From Variovorax sp. PAMC 28711 (GTDB taxonomy: Bacteria > Pseudomonadota > Gammaproteobacteria > Burkholderiales > Burkholderiaceae_C): a stretch of DNA of 64,000 bases. Position numbers and translations under genes: made by a program. Location: assembly GCF_001577265.1 (NCBI RefSeq), contig NZ_CP014517.1, positions 3,446,501 through 3,510,500 of the forward strand, in the 5' to 3' direction. Below are positions 37,488-46,497 of this stretch, one piece after another (the first letter of the stretch is position 1; the number at the start of each line of letters is the position of its first letter). Below the pieces are notes generated by a model. It saw nothing but the letters and a program-made list of their open reading frames with translations, had not been told where the DNA came from and ran no database searches.

Positions 37488-38365
37488 CGGCCGCCGCCCG
37501 CAGCGCGGGCTGGTTGCGTGCGATGCCGGTGGTCTTCGTGCTGATCTGGAGCACCGGCTTCATCGTGGCGCGCTACGGCATGCCGTACGCGCCCCCGCTC
37601 AAATTTCTTGCCGTCCGCTATGCGCTGTCGCTCGCCTGCTTCGCTGCGTGGGTCATGGCCGCGCACGTGGCGTGGCCGGCGACGCGCACGCAATGGGGTC
37701 ATCTCGCCGTGACAGGCATCCTGATGCAGGCGGGCTACCTCGGCGGCGTGTGGGCCGCGGTCAAGTTCGGCATGGGCTCTGGCCTGGTGGCGCTGATGGT
37801 CGGCATCCAGCCGGTGTTGACCGCTGTCTGGCTGTCGATGCGAGGCGGGGCGATCACACGGCGCCAGTGGGCCGGCCTGCTGCTCGGCTTCGCCGGGCTG
37901 GTGCTGGTGGTCTCGCGCAAGTTCGGGCAAGGCGGTGAGGTCAGCGCGCTGACGATGGGGCTCGCGGTGCTGGCGCTGCTCTCGATCACGGCCGGCACGC
38001 TCTATCAAAAGCGCCACGTGGCGCCTTGCGATGTGCGCAGCGCCAGCGCGGTGCAGCTCGCGGCGGCGCTGCTCGTCACGCTGCCTTTCGCAGCGATGGA
38101 GGCCGAGCCCATCGTCTGGAACCTGCACTCCGGCGGCGCCATGGCGTGGTCGGTGCTGGCGCTGTCTCTGGGCGGCAGCTCGCTGCTCTACATCCTGATC
38201 CAGCGCGGCACCGCGACCGCCGTGACCAGCCTCTTGTACCTGGTGCCGCCCTGCACCGCGGTGATGGCCTGGGTGCTGTTCTCGGAGCCGATCACGCTGG
38301 TCACCGTGGCAGGCATCGCGCTCACGGCCGTCGGTGTGAGCCTGGTGGTGCGCGGCGACAGCTGA
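37484..38365 (+). CDS. EamA/DMT-family transporter
   Basis: The 293-residue protein has ten predicted transmembrane helices in two EamA repeats. The first starts VFVLIWSTGFIVARYGMPYA. The second has the typical end YLVPPCTAVMAWVLFSEP and ITLVTVAGIALTAVGVSLVV. Such exporters act on amino acids or metabolites; specificity is unknown. The start at 37484 overlaps pgsA by ATGA. The tail lies three bases from a convergent LysR gene. Confidence 0.88.
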   Translation: MTAAARSAGWLRAMPVVFVLIWSTGFIVARYGMPYAPPLKFLAVRYALSLACFAAWVMAAHVAWPATRTQWGHLAVTGILMQAGYLGGVWAAVKFGMGSGLVALMVGIQPVLTAVWLSMRGGAITRRQWAGLLLGFAGLVLVVSRKFGQGGEVSALTMGLAVLALLSITAGTLYQKRHVAPCDVRSASAVQLAAALLVTLPFAAMEAEPIVWNLHSGGAMAWSVLALSLGGSSLLYILIQRGTATAVTSLLYLVPPCTAVMAWVLFSEPITLVTVAGIALTAVGVSLVVRGDS

Positions 38366-38368
38366 GCG

Positions 38369-39328
38369 TCAGCGCGCCTTCGTGCCGCCGGGCTTCCACG
38401 GTTCAGCGCGAAAACTCTCCGCCAGAAAATCGACCAGCAACCGAATCCGCCGAGGTGTTTTCGGACGCCACGGCTCGACCCAGTGGATGTCGGCGTCGGG
38501 CATCGCATAGTGAGGCAGCACGCGCACAAGCTGGCCCGACGCCAGTTGGGGTGCGATGTCCCAGAGGCTGCGCAACATCACGCCGCGGCCCGCGAGGCAC
38601 CAGTCGCGCACCATCTCGCCCGAGTTGCTCGACAGCAGGCCCCGAACCTGAACGCGCGCGGTGCTGCCGTCGCGCGCATGGCGCAGCGTCCACACGGCCG
38701 CGCGACGTTGCTCGGCGTCGGTGTTTTCGCGGGCGATGAGGCAGTCGTGCAAGGCGAGCGCGTCGAGCGTGGCGGGCGTGCCGCGGCGCGCAAGGTAGTC
38801 CGGCGCGGCGGCCAGCACGCGCTGGTTGCGCGCCACGCGCCGCGTGACCCAATCGGCAGCGCGCCGCTCCTGCACCGCCCAGAGCCAGATGGCGCCGTCG
38901 TACCCTTGGGCGCCCAGGTCGGGCAACTGTTCGCTCAGCTGCAGCTCGACGCGCAGGGCAGGGTGCCGGGCCTGGAAGGCGGCCAGCGCCGGCCCCAGCC
39001 AGCGTCGGCCGAAGCCGAACGTGGCGGCCAGGCGCAGGCTGCCGGTGAGCTCGTTCTGCCGGTCGCCCAGTTCGCCTTCGAGTGCGGCGAACCCATCGAG
39101 AAGGCCCTTGGCATGCAGGCACACGGCTTCGCCTTCCGCGGTCGCGCTCAGCCGCCGCGTGGTCCGGTCGAAAAGCCGCTGCCCGAGGCGCGTTTCGAGT
39201 GCGACCAGTCGCTTGGTCACCACCGATGGCACGACGCCCAGCGCCGAGGCGGCACCGGCCAGGCTTCCTTCTTCGCGGATGCTCACGACCAGCGCCAGGT
39301 CGGCACGTTGAACGGCGTTTTGATTCAT
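38369..39328 (-). CDS. LysR-family transcriptional regulator
   Basis: The 319-residue protein has the helix-turn-helix ALVVSIREEGSLAGAASALG with SVVTKRLVALETRLGQRLFD and the linker TRRLSATAEGEAV. The C-terminal effector domain (ELTGSLRLAATFGFGRRWLG) resembles the CrgA/DmlR branch of LysR regulators. It diverges from a dehalogenase-like hydrolase and a tartrate/D-malate dehydrogenase. The DmlR relationship is notable because DmlR controls D-malate dehydrogenase in Escherichia coli. Control of the neighbouring operon is therefore probable. Confidence 0.88.
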   Translation of the reverse strand: MNQNAVQRADLALVVSIREEGSLAGAASALGVVPSVVTKRLVALETRLGQRLFDRTTRRLSATAEGEAVCLHAKGLLDGFAALEGELGDRQNELTGSLRLAATFGFGRRWLGPALAAFQARHPALRVELQLSEQLPDLGAQGYDGAIWLWAVQERRAADWVTRRVARNQRVLAAAPDYLARRGTPATLDALALHDCLIARENTDAEQRRAAVWTLRHARDGSTARVQVRGLLSSNSGEMVRDWCLAGRGVMLRSLWDIAPQLASGQLVRVLPHYAMPDADIHWVEPWRPKTPRRIRLLVDFLAESFRAEPWKPGGTKAR

Positions 39329-39349
39329 TCTATTTTGGAAAGTATGAAT
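39323..39349. promoter_or_regulatory. Inverted repeat in the LysR/hydrolase gap
   Basis: ATTCAT (39323-39328) and ATGAAT (39344-39349) form an inverted repeat with a 15-base AT-rich centre in an otherwise GC-rich gap. The left arm overlaps the LysR start codon. It fits a LysR operator, but the arms are short. Confidence 0.35.
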
Positions 39350-39398
39350 TGGCTGATTGTTGCTTGAAGATCGTGGCGGCGCAACGCACAATCCTTGC

Positions 39399-40298
39399 GT
39401 GCTCGACTCATTCGCTCCCTTCGATCTCCTGCGCAACGGCGTGCGCATCCATGGCCGCATCGGCGGCCATGGCACGCCGTTGCTGCTGTTGCACGGTCAT
39501 CCGCAAACGCATGCGATCTGGCATCGCGTCGCGCCCCGGCTGGCGGCGCACTTCACGCTGGTCATGATCGACCTGCGTGGCTACGGTGACTCGGGTCGGC
39601 CGCCGCCAGATCCCGCCCACGCGGTCTACAGCAAGCGCGAGATGGCGAACGACGCGCTGTTCGCGATGCAGCACCACGGCTTCGCGCGCTTCGGGGTGTT
39701 GGCGCACGACCGCGGCGCGCGTGTCGCGCACCGGCTCGCGGCGGACCACCCCGACGCGGTGCAGCGCATGCTGTTGCTCGACATCGCGCCGACGTTCGCG
39801 ATGTACGAGAACACCTCCGACGCATTTGCGCGTGCCTACTGGCACTGGTTCTTTCTGATCCAGCCGCCGCCATTGCCGGAGGCGTTGATCGCTTCCGATC
39901 CATCGCGCTACGTGCGCAGCGTGATGGGCGGGCGGCATGCGGGACTCGCGCCTTTCGCGCCCGACGTGCTGGCCGAATACGAGCGCTGTGCCGCCATTGC
40001 CGGCACGGCCGAGTCGATCTGCGAGGACTATCGCGCATCGGCTACGGTGGATCTTGAACATGACCGCAGCGACATCGCCGCGGGGCGCCGGCTCGCCATG
40101 CCGCTGCGCGTGTTGTGGGGCGAGCACGGTGCGGTCGGGCGTTGCTTCGATGTGCTCGCGCTGTGGCGCGACCGTGCATTCGATGTGGCAGGGCGCGCTG
40201 TGCCGTGCGGCCACTACCTTCCCGAAGAAGCGCCGAACGAACTCGTCGACGAAGCGCTCGCTTTCTTTTCACCTCTCGACCCAGGACGACAACCATGA
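39399..40298 (+). CDS. Alpha/beta hydrolase of the haloacetate/fluoroacetate dehalogenase group
   Basis: The 299-residue protein has the alpha/beta-hydrolase core: LLLLHGHPQTHAIWHRVAPR (oxyanion region), MIDLRGYGDSGRP, nucleophile Asp in LAHDRGARVAHRLA and general-base His in CGHYLPEEAP. The nucleophile neighbourhood DRGAR carries the two carboxylate-binding arginines of fluoroacetate dehalogenases, and YWHWFFL supplies the His-Trp pair that holds the halide there. Cytoplasmic haloacetate hydrolysis is thus plausible, with epoxide hydrolase as the alternative. The GTG at 39399 is the likely start; an upstream TTG at 39357 is weaker. Its stop overlaps the next start (ATGA). Confidence 0.8.
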   Translation: MLDSFAPFDLLRNGVRIHGRIGGHGTPLLLLHGHPQTHAIWHRVAPRLAAHFTLVMIDLRGYGDSGRPPPDPAHAVYSKREMANDALFAMQHHGFARFGVLAHDRGARVAHRLAADHPDAVQRMLLLDIAPTFAMYENTSDAFARAYWHWFFLIQPPPLPEALIASDPSRYVRSVMGGRHAGLAPFAPDVLAEYERCAAIAGTAESICEDYRASATVDLEHDRSDIAAGRRLAMPLRVLWGEHGAVGRCFDVLALWRDRAFDVAGRAVPCGHYLPEEAPNELVDEALAFFSPLDPGRQP

Positions 40299-41380
40299 GC
40301 ACCCAGAGAATCGCAGTCATCGCCGGCGACGGCATCGGCAAGGAGACCATGCCCGAAGGGCTTCGCGTGCTGGAAGCAGCGAGCCGGAAGTTCGGCATCG
40401 ACCTGAAGTTCGACCACTTCGACTTCTCGAGCTGGGACTACTGCGAGAAGCACGGGAAGATGCTGCCCGACGACTGGAAAGAGCAGATCGGCGGACACGA
40501 CGCGATCTATTTCGGCGCGGTGGGCTGGCCAGAAAAAATTGCAGACCACGTCTCGCTGTGGGGCTCGTTGTTGCTGTTCCGTCGCGAGTTCGACCAGTAC
40601 ATCAACCTGCGGCCGGCGCGCCTCATGCCCGGCATCATCGCGCCGGTGGTGCGACGCGACGGTACGCCACGCGAGCCCGGCGAGATCGACATGTACATCG
40701 TGCGCGAGAACACCGAAGGCGAGTACTCGAGCATCGGCGGCCGCATGTACGAAGGCACGGCGCGCGAGATCGTGGTGCAGGAAACGGTGATGTCGCGCAT
40801 CGGTGTAGACCGCGTGCTGAAGTTCGCCTTCGAGCTCGCGCAGTCGCGGCCCAAAAAGCACCTGACCAGCGCCACCAAGTCGAACGGCATCTCGATCACC
40901 ATGCCTTACTGGGACGAGCGCGTCGTGGCGATGGCCAAGAACTACCCGGGCATCACGCTCGACAAGTTCCACATCGATATCCTGACCGCGCACTTCGTGC
41001 AGCGGCCCGATTTTTTCGACGTGGTGGTGGCCAGCAATCTGTTCGGCGACATCCTGTCGGATCTCGGCCCGGCCTGTACCGGCACCATCGGCATCGCGCC
41101 GAGCGCGAACCTGAACCCCGAGCGCACGACGCCCTCGCTGTTCGAGCCGGTGCACGGCTCGGCGCCGGACATCGCCGGCAAAGGCATCGCCAACCCGATC
41201 GGGCAGATCTGGTGCGGCGCGATGATGCTGGAATTTCTGGGCCACAAGGCGGCGCACGACGCGATCCTGGCGGCCATCGAGAAGGTGCTCGCGCCCGGCA
41301 GTGGTGGTCCGCGGACACCCGATATCGGCGGCTCTGCAACCACATCCGATCTCGGACGCGCGATCGCCGACGCGCTTTGA
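40295..41380 (+). CDS. ttuC: Tartrate dehydrogenase / D-malate dehydrogenase (decarboxylating)
   Basis: The 361-residue NAD-dependent enzyme belongs to the isopropylmalate/isocitrate dehydrogenase superfamily. It begins RIAVIAGDGIGKETMPEGLR. It has YINLRPARLMPG with substrate-binding arginines, DMYIVRENTEGEYSSIGG, SNLFGDILSDLGPACTGTIG (metal-binding aspartates) and LFEPVHGSAPDIAGKGIANP. The RENTEGEYSSIGGR pattern is that of the tartrate/D-malate group rather than LeuB. It oxidatively decarboxylates D-malate or tartrate-type hydroxyacids. It is translationally coupled to the hydrolase upstream and probably under the divergent DmlR-like LysR. Confidence 0.9.
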   Translation: MSTQRIAVIAGDGIGKETMPEGLRVLEAASRKFGIDLKFDHFDFSSWDYCEKHGKMLPDDWKEQIGGHDAIYFGAVGWPEKIADHVSLWGSLLLFRREFDQYINLRPARLMPGIIAPVVRRDGTPREPGEIDMYIVRENTEGEYSSIGGRMYEGTAREIVVQETVMSRIGVDRVLKFAFELAQSRPKKHLTSATKSNGISITMPYWDERVVAMAKNYPGITLDKFHIDILTAHFVQRPDFFDVVVASNLFGDILSDLGPACTGTIGIAPSANLNPERTTPSLFEPVHGSAPDIAGKGIANPIGQIWCGAMMLEFLGHKAAHDAILAAIEKVLAPGSGGPRTPDIGGSATTSDLGRAIADAL

Positions 41381-41445
41381 AAAAAGACTTCACGAAACGC
41401 CCCTAAAATCGCGTCCCCCGCTGTGCCGCGCGGCCACGTGTCGTA

Positions 41446-41474
41446 TTGACACCCCGTAGGTCAGTGGTTGTAAT
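41446..41474 (+). promoter_or_regulatory. Sigma-70 promoter of hupB
   Basis: A perfect -35 TTGACA (41446-41451), a 17-base spacer and TGTAAT (41469-41474) form a strong sigma-70 promoter. The predicted start near 41482 gives a leader of about 126 bases before the GTG start at 41608, long enough for regulation. No riboswitch was recognised in it. Confidence 0.75.
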
Positions 41475-41607
41475 CCCTCTCGGCAGTGCGCTGCCGATTC
41501 GCCAGGACTGCCATCCTTTGCCCTCGACGAACGGCACAGTGCCATCAAGGGAACAGCTTTGGCTCCTGGCGAGACCCGACCAACTTTTTTACCGACAAGG
41601 GGCCCTT

Positions 41608-41880
41608 GTGAACAAGACCGAATTGATTGAGCACATCGCGAAGAACGCCGATATTTCCAAAGCTGCCGCCACTCGCGCACTCGAATCCACCATCGGCGCC
41701 ATTCGCACCACGCTCAAAAAAGGCGGCTCTGTTTCTCTCGTCGGTTTCGGTACCTTCGCCGTCGGCAAGCGTGCTGCCCGCACTGGCCGGAACCCCCGCA
41801 CCGGCGACGCGATTAAAATCAAGGCAGCCAAGATTCCCAAGTTCCGTCCAGGCAAGGCGTTGAAAGACGCATTGAACTGA
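41608..41880 (+). CDS. hupB: DNA-binding protein HU
   Basis: The 90-residue nucleoid protein is the canonical length. It begins [20 protein letters not shown] after a GTG start and has the signature [19 protein letters not shown] in the DNA-binding arms. It ends with [18 protein letters not shown] binds and bends DNA without sequence specificity. A tRNA-Val gene begins 16 bases past the stop, so the two may share a transcript that is then processed. Confidence 0.97.
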   Translation: MNKTELIEHIAKNADISKAAATRALESTIGAIRTTLKKGGSVSLVGFGTFAVGKRAARTGRNPRTGDAIKIKAAKIPKFRPGKALKDALN

Positions 41881-41896
41881 GACACAGTTTCCGGTG

Positions 41897-41972
41897 GGGT
41901 GCTTAGCTCAGCTGGTAGAGCGGCGCCCTTACAAGGCGTAGGTCGGGGGTTCGAGCCCCTCAGCACCCACCA
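41897..41972 (+). tRNA. tRNA-Val (anticodon TAC)
   Basis: The 76-base gene folds as a standard cloverleaf. The acceptor arm is GGGTGCT with AGCACCC, the D-loop TAGCTCAGCTGGTAGAG, and the anticodon arm GCGCCCTTACAAGGCG has the loop CTTACAA. The T-arm is GGGGGTTCGAGCCCC, followed by discriminator A and an encoded CCA end. Anticodon TAC reads valine GUA/GUG codons. A terminator follows. Confidence 0.97.
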
Positions 41973-41980
41973 CCCGATGC

Positions 41981-42007
41981 AAAGGCGAACAGGTTGTTCG
42001 CCTTTTT
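41981..42007 (+). terminator. Terminator after tRNA-Val
   Basis: AAGGCGAAC and GTTCGCCTT pair around the loop AGGTT, and a run of six T residues follows at 42003-42008. It ends the hupB/tRNA-Val transcript before ppiD. Confidence 0.85.
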
Positions 42008-42053
42008 TGTTGTTGGAGCCATCGTGCTTCGGCGCATTCACAGAGAGTGTTCA

Positions 42054-43979
42054 ATGTTTGATTTTTTCCGCAAGTACAACAAGATCGTGATGGGTGTCTT
42101 GTTCTTGCTGATCATTCCGTCGTTCGTGTTGTTTGGCGTAGAGGGTTACAAAAGCAACGGTGCCGACGAAAAGGTCGCGACCATCGACGGCACCCCCATC
42201 ACGAGGCCCGAGTGGGATCAGCAGCATCGCGTCGAAGTCGATCGCATTCGTCAGCAGAACCCGGCCATCGATGCGTCGTTGCTCGATTCGGATGTCGCCC
42301 GCTATGCAACGCTCGAGCGCATGGTGCGAGATCGCGTGCTGGCAGCGGCTGCGAGCAAAAGCAATCTCACCATTTCCGAGGAGCGCCTCTCGCAGATTTT
42401 TGCGAATGATCCCGGGCTCAAGTCCTTCATCGTCCCCGACGCCAAGGGTGTTCCGACGTTTGATCGTGAGGCGTTCATTCGCATGACCGGCCGCACCCCT
42501 GAACAGCAGATGGCGGCCACCCGTGCCGAACTTGCGACGCAACAGGTGTTGCTTGGCGTGTCGGGCACCGCCTTTGCCACCCGCGCACAGGCTGACGCGG
42601 CACTGCGCGCGTTCTACGACAAGCGCGAGATTCAGGTCGCACGCTTTAACGCCGTGGACTTCGTGTCGAAGGTGACGTTGACCGATGCCGACCTGCAAAG
42701 CTATTACGACCAGCACGCGGCGCAGTTTCGTGCGCCCGAACAGGCGACGATCGAGTACGTCGTGCTCGATGCCGATGCAGTCAAGAAGAGCATCGTGCTG
42801 AGCGAAGCCGATGTGAAAAGCTATTACGAACAGAACAAAGAGCGTCTGGGCAGCAAGGAGGAGCGCCGCGCGAGCCACATCCTCATCACGGCGCCGAGCA
42901 GTGCGCCAGCGGCCGATCGCGAAAAAGCAAAGGCGAAGGCAGAGCAATTGCTCGCGGAAGTCAAAAAAGCACCGGCGACGTTCGCCGATGTGGCACGCAG
43001 GAATTCGCAGGATCCGGGCTCGGCAGAAAAGGGTGGCGACCTGGATTTCGTGACCCGCGGTGCGATGGTCAAGCCTTTTGAAGATGCGATGTTCGCGCTC
43101 AAGAAGGGTCAGATCAGCGATGTCGTTGAAACACCGTTCGGTTACCACATCATTCAGCTGACCGACTTGAAGCCTTCCAACGTGCCGCCATTCGAGCAGG
43201 CACGCACGGGCATTGAAGCCGACCTGCGCACGCAGCAGGCGACCGCCGAGTTCGCGAAGGCCGCAGAAGCTTTCACCGATGCCGTGTACCAGCAACCCGA
43301 CAGCCTGAAGGCTGCTGCCGACAAGTTCAAGCTGACCATCCGGACAGCAGCCAACGTCGCGCGCACGCCCGCAGCCGGTGCAACCGGCGCGCTGGCGAGC
43401 AAGAATTTTCTGGCGGCGCTGTTTGCGCCTGATTCGCTCGAGCGCAAGCACAACACCGAAGCGGTCGAAGTCGGCCCGAGCCAGCTCGCGTCGGGTCGGG
43501 TGACCCAGTACGCGGCGGCACGCACGCTGCCTTTCGCTGAAGTCAAGGAAAAGGTGCGCACCGAATTGCTGGCCGAGCGCGCTGCTGCGCTCGCCAAAGC
43601 CGAAGGCACAGCGAAGCTGGCCGCATGGCAAGCCGGCGCTGCCGGCGCGGTCTTCGGCGCCCCGCTGACGGTGTCTAGACTCGACACCCAGTCGCAACCG
43701 GCGCCAGTGGTCGAGGGCGCACTCCGCGCGGACACTTCGAAGCTGCCGGCGCTGGTCGGGGCTGACCTGGGCCAGCAAGGCTACGCCGTGATCAAGGTCA
43801 TCAAGAATGTGCCTCGGCCAGCGCCGACGGCCGAACAGGCTCAGCAGGAAAGTGCACAGCTGGCCCAGGCTGTGGCCGGCGCGGAAGCTGCTGCTTACTA
43901 CGAACTGCTCAAAGAGCGGTTCAAGGTGAAGTTCCTTGCGCCGAGGCCTTCCGATTCGACAGTGGCAGAGAATCGATAG
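42054..43979 (+). CDS. ppiD: Peptidyl-prolyl isomerase PpiD / SurA-N-domain periplasmic chaperone
   Basis: The 641-residue protein has a short cytoplasmic start ([14 protein letters not shown]), one transmembrane anchor ([15 protein letters not shown]) and a SurA_N-like chaperone domain. A parvulin domain follows (about residues 275-375: [47 protein letters not shown]). A C-terminal helical region ends the protein. PpiD sits in the inner membrane facing the periplasm, near the Sec translocon, and helps newly exported proteins fold. The start at 42054 matches the family N-terminus; the upstream in-frame ATG at 41994 lies in the tRNA terminator. Confidence 0.94.
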   Translation: MFDFFRKYNKIVMGVLFLLIIPSFVLFGVEGYKSNGADEKVATIDGTPITRPEWDQQHRVEVDRIRQQNPAIDASLLDSDVARYATLERMVRDRVLAAAASKSNLTISEERLSQIFANDPGLKSFIVPDAKGVPTFDREAFIRMTGRTPEQQMAATRAELATQQVLLGVSGTAFATRAQADAALRAFYDKREIQVARFNAVDFVSKVTLTDADLQSYYDQHAAQFRAPEQATIEYVVLDADAVKKSIVLSEADVKSYYEQNKERLGSKEERRASHILITAPSSAPAADREKAKAKAEQLLAEVKKAPATFADVARRNSQDPGSAEKGGDLDFVTRGAMVKPFEDAMFALKKGQISDVVETPFGYHIIQLTDLKPSNVPPFEQARTGIEADLRTQQATAEFAKAAEAFTDAVYQQPDSLKAAADKFKLTIRTAANVARTPAAGATGALASKNFLAALFAPDSLERKHNTEAVEVGPSQLASGRVTQYAAARTLPFAEVKEKVRTELLAERAAALAKAEGTAKLAAWQAGAAGAVFGAPLTVSRLDTQSQPAPVVEGALRADTSKLPALVGADLGQQGYAVIKVIKNVPRPAPTAEQAQQESAQLAQAVAGAEAAAYYELLKERFKVKFLAPRPSDSTVAENR

Positions 43980-44008
43980 GTTTTGACGCTACAATTGCGC
44001 ACTCTACG

Positions 44009-44084
44009 GTGGCTGTAGCTCAGCTGGTAGAGTCCCAGATTGTGATTCTGGTCGTCGTGGGTTCGAGTCCCATCAGCCACCCCA
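44009..44084 (+). tRNA. tRNA-His (anticodon GTG)
   Basis: The cloverleaf has acceptor GTGGCTG with CAGCCAC, D-loop TAGCTCAGCTGGTAGAG, an anticodon arm CCAGA/TCTGG with loop TTGTGAT (anticodon GTG) and T-arm TGGGTTCGAGTCCCA. The discriminator is C and CCA is encoded. A G at 44008 opposite the discriminator C supplies the G-1 that marks histidine tRNAs. TACAAT at 43990-43995 is a probable -10. A terminator follows. Confidence 0.97.
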
Positions 44085-44096
44085 GTATTTGAAAAA

Positions 44097-44127
44097 CGCG
44101 CCGATTTCGTGATCGGCGCGTTTTTTT
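44097..44127 (+). terminator. Terminator after tRNA-His
   Basis: CGCGCCGAT (44097-44105) pairs with ATCGGCGCG (44112-44120), and seven T residues follow directly. It closes the tRNA-His transcript before the H-NS-like gene. Confidence 0.9.
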
Positions 44128-44139
44128 ATTGTCTGCCGA

Positions 44140-44167
44140 TTGCTCAAATTGCAATCTGAATTAGAAT
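44140..44167 (+). promoter_or_regulatory. Sigma-70 promoter of the H-NS-like gene
   Basis: TTGCTC (44140-44145), a 16-base AT-rich spacer and TAGAAT (44162-44167) precede the gene by about 30 bases. AT-rich character stands out locally and may itself attract H-NS (autoregulation is inference). Confidence 0.6.
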
Positions 44168-44196
44168 TTTGCATCTTTCCCATCACAGGAACCCCG

Positions 44197-44538
44197 ATGC
44201 CAACCCTTGCCGATATCAATTCGCAGATCCAGAAACACGACGAACAGATTGCGCAATTGCGCAAACAAGCCGAAGACATGCGCAATCAGGAGCGCGCCGG
44301 CGTTGTCGAAGAGTTGCGCAAGAAGATTGCCGAATACGGAATTTCAGCGGCCGACCTGAAGCTGAGCGGCGGTCGGGGCCCCGCAAAGCGCAGCGGCGCA
44401 CCCGCGGCGGCAAAAGCAGCGGCGCGTTATCGCGGCCCGGCTGGCGAAACCTGGTCTGGTGGCCGGGGTCGCAAGCCGCGCTGGGTGACAGAAGCGTTGG
44501 CGGCTGGCAAACCGCTGTCTGATTTCGAGATCAGGTAG
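44197..44538 (+). CDS. H-NS-like histone-family nucleoid protein
   Basis: The 113-residue protein has an N-terminal coiled coil for oligomerisation (IQKHDEQIAQLRKQAEDMRN). A flexible Ala/Lys linker follows, then the H-NS C-terminal DNA-binding motif in ETWSGGRGRKPRWVTEALAA. H-NS-family proteins bind AT-rich DNA in the minor groove and silence horizontally acquired genes. The start at 44197 follows AGGA at good spacing; the longer frame from 44140 runs through the promoter. It is flanked by terminators on both sides, so it is a single-gene unit. Confidence 0.92.
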   Translation: MPTLADINSQIQKHDEQIAQLRKQAEDMRNQERAGVVEELRKKIAEYGISAADLKLSGGRGPAKRSGAPAAAKAAARYRGPAGETWSGGRGRKPRWVTEALAAGKPLSDFEIR

Positions 44539-44554
44539 AGCGTCCTGACCCAAC

Positions 44555-44582
44555 AAAAAAGCCCGCAGTCGCGGGCTTTTTT
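44555..44582. terminator. Bidirectional terminator between the H-NS-like gene and the quinone oxidoreductase
   Basis: GCCCGC (44561-44566) and GCGGGC (44571-44576) with loop AGTC are flanked by A6 and T6 runs. The hairpin can therefore stop both the H-NS-like transcript and the convergent oxidoreductase transcript. Confidence 0.9.
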
Positions 44583-44616
44583 ATTGGGTCGGCTTTTTGG
44601 GCGGCATTGCCGCGAA

Positions 44617-45603
44617 TCAGTTCACCATCACCAGCTTGCCCTTGACGCCGCGCGATCCCATGTGGGCGTAGGCCGCTTTCAGCTCTGCCATTGGCATCGT
44701 GCTGTCGATGACCGGCTTGATCTTGCCCTCGCCGTACCACTTCGCCAATTCGGCCATCATCTGCGCATTGGCTTTGGGTTCGCGCCGCGCAAAGTCGCCC
44801 CAAAACACACCGACCAATGAAGCGCCTTTCAGCAGGGTCAGATTCAGCGGCAATGAAGGAATCGGGCCAGACGCAAAGCCGACCACCAGATAGCGACCGC
44901 GCCATCCAATCGAGCGGAACGCTGGTTCTGCGAAGTCGCCGCCGACCGGGTCGTAAATGATGTCCGGGCCTTTGCCGTCGGTCGCTGCTTTCACTGCATC
45001 GCGAAAGCCATTGGGCAATGCGTTCGTGGTGTAGTTGATGGTGACGTCTGCGCCGATCGATTTGCACAGCGCGCACTTTTCATCTGTCGAGGCCGCTGCA
45101 ATGACGCGGGCACCGGCCGCCTTGGCGATCTGAATTGCGGAGGTGCCCACGCCGCCCGCGGCGCCCAGCACCAGCACCGTCTCGCCGGCCTGCAATTGCG
45201 CACGGTCCATGAGGGCGTGCCACGAGGTCGCGTAAATCATGATGAATGCCGCGGCATCGACGTAGTTGAAGCCATCGGGCAGCGGCATGCACAGCGCGGC
45301 CTGCGCCAGCGTGTGCGTGCCGAAGCCACCCGTGCCCGACAGGCACGCCACGTTCTGGCCGACCTTCAGGTGCGTCACGCCGTCGCCAAGCGCCTGTACG
45401 ACACCTGCGTATTCGGAACCCGGCACGAAAGGCAGTGGCGGCTTGATCTGGTATTTGTTCTGGACAATCAACAAGTCCGGGAAATTCAGGCTCGCGGCCC
45501 TGATTTCGATCAGTACCTCGCCCGCGGCCGGCTTGGGTGTCGGCATTTCTTTCCACGTGAGGGCGTCGACGCCGGTCGGGTTTTCGCAAAGCCATGCGTG
45601 CAT
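44617..45603 (-). CDS. NADPH:quinone oxidoreductase family (zinc-independent MDR) protein
   Basis: The 328-residue medium-chain dehydrogenase/reductase has the GroES-like N-terminal domain (EIRAASLNFPDLLIVQNKYQ, PFVPGSEYAGVVQALGDGV). Its NADPH motif is VLVLGAAGGVGTSAIQIAKA. It lacks the structural-zinc cysteine cluster, as in QOR enzymes. Such enzymes reduce quinones or activated alkenes with NADPH. The start at 45603 (MHAWLCENP) has AGGAG upstream. The gene diverges from surE across 122 bases. Confidence 0.9.
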   Translation of the reverse strand: MHAWLCENPTGVDALTWKEMPTPKPAAGEVLIEIRAASLNFPDLLIVQNKYQIKPPLPFVPGSEYAGVVQALGDGVTHLKVGQNVACLSGTGGFGTHTLAQAALCMPLPDGFNYVDAAAFIMIYATSWHALMDRAQLQAGETVLVLGAAGGVGTSAIQIAKAAGARVIAAASTDEKCALCKSIGADVTINYTTNALPNGFRDAVKAATDGKGPDIIYDPVGGDFAEPAFRSIGWRGRYLVVGFASGPIPSLPLNLTLLKGASLVGVFWGDFARREPKANAQMMAELAKWYGEGKIKPVIDSTMPMAELKAAYAHMGSRGVKGKLVMVN

Positions 45604-45725
45604 GTGGGGGTCTCCTGGAGGTGGCTGGGGCAATGATTGCGCGTGATGATAGGCGGGCGCCGCAGGGCCGCTTGTCCCTGCCGTGACCGACCCGCCACCT
45701 ACAATCGCGCGCATTTCCAGACGCC

Positions 45726-46493
45726 ATGAAAATCCTCATTTCCAACGACGACGGCTTCCAGGCCCCCGGCATCGTCGCGCTGCATGCAGCGCTGCAAGAC
45801 ATTGCCGATGTGGAGGTCATTGCACCCGAACAGAACAACAGCGCCAAGTCGAACGCGCTGACGCTCGCGGCACCGCTCTATGTGCGCGAGGCCCACAACG
45901 GTTTTCGCTTTGTGACGGGCACACCGGCCGACTGCGTGCACATCGCGCTCAAGGGGTTGCTCGACTACAAGCCCGACCTCGTGGTTTCCGGTATCAACAA
46001 CGGCGCCAACATGGGCGACGACACCATCTATTCGGGGACTGTCGGGGCGGCAATGGAGGCCTATCTCTTCGGCATCCCTGCCATCGCTTTTTCGCAGATC
46101 GAAAAGGGCTGGGCGCATGTGGACGCGGCCGCGCAGATCGCGCGCTTGCTGGTGCAGCGCATCGAGCGTGAACGCATGCTCGACGGCCCTGCGTTCCTGC
46201 TCAACGTGAACATCCCGAACAAGCCGCTCGATCAACTCAAGCCGTTGAAGGTGTGTCGCCTCGGCCGTCGCCATGCGGCGGAGAAAGTGATCACGCAGGA
46301 GAGCCCGCGCGGAGAAACGATGTACTGGATCGCCGGCGCCGGCGGCGCGAAGGACAGCGGCGAAGGCACCGACTTCCACGCGACTGCGGCCGGGCATGTG
46401 GCGCTGACGCCCCTGCAGATCGACCTGACCGATCACGCCAGTCTCGGCGACTGGCGCGACGCCGTGGCGCGTCTCAGCGCAGCGGACGCCTGA
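45726..46493 (+). CDS. surE: 5'/3'-nucleotidase SurE
   Basis: The 255-residue phosphatase begins MKILISNDDGFQAPGIVAL, with the metal-binding aspartate pair in SNDDG. It has NNSAKSNALTL, VTGTPADCVHIAL and SGINNGANMGDDTIYSGTVG, all SurE hallmarks. It dephosphorylates nucleoside monophosphates in stationary or stress conditions. It is first of surE-pcm-nlpD-rlmD, with only four bases before pcm. Confidence 0.96.
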   Translation: MKILISNDDGFQAPGIVALHAALQDIADVEVIAPEQNNSAKSNALTLAAPLYVREAHNGFRFVTGTPADCVHIALKGLLDYKPDLVVSGINNGANMGDDTIYSGTVGAAMEAYLFGIPAIAFSQIEKGWAHVDAAAQIARLLVQRIERERMLDGPAFLLNVNIPNKPLDQLKPLKVCRLGRRHAAEKVITQESPRGETMYWIAGAGGAKDSGEGTDFHATAAGHVALTPLQIDLTDHASLGDWRDAVARLSAADA

Positions 46494-46497
46494 ACCG

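Noticed and set aside
41897..44084. tRNA-Val and tRNA-His as integration sites of a mobile element
   Set aside because: No integrase, repeated tRNA 3' end or atypical gene block lies beside either; both are followed by ordinary terminators and conserved genes.
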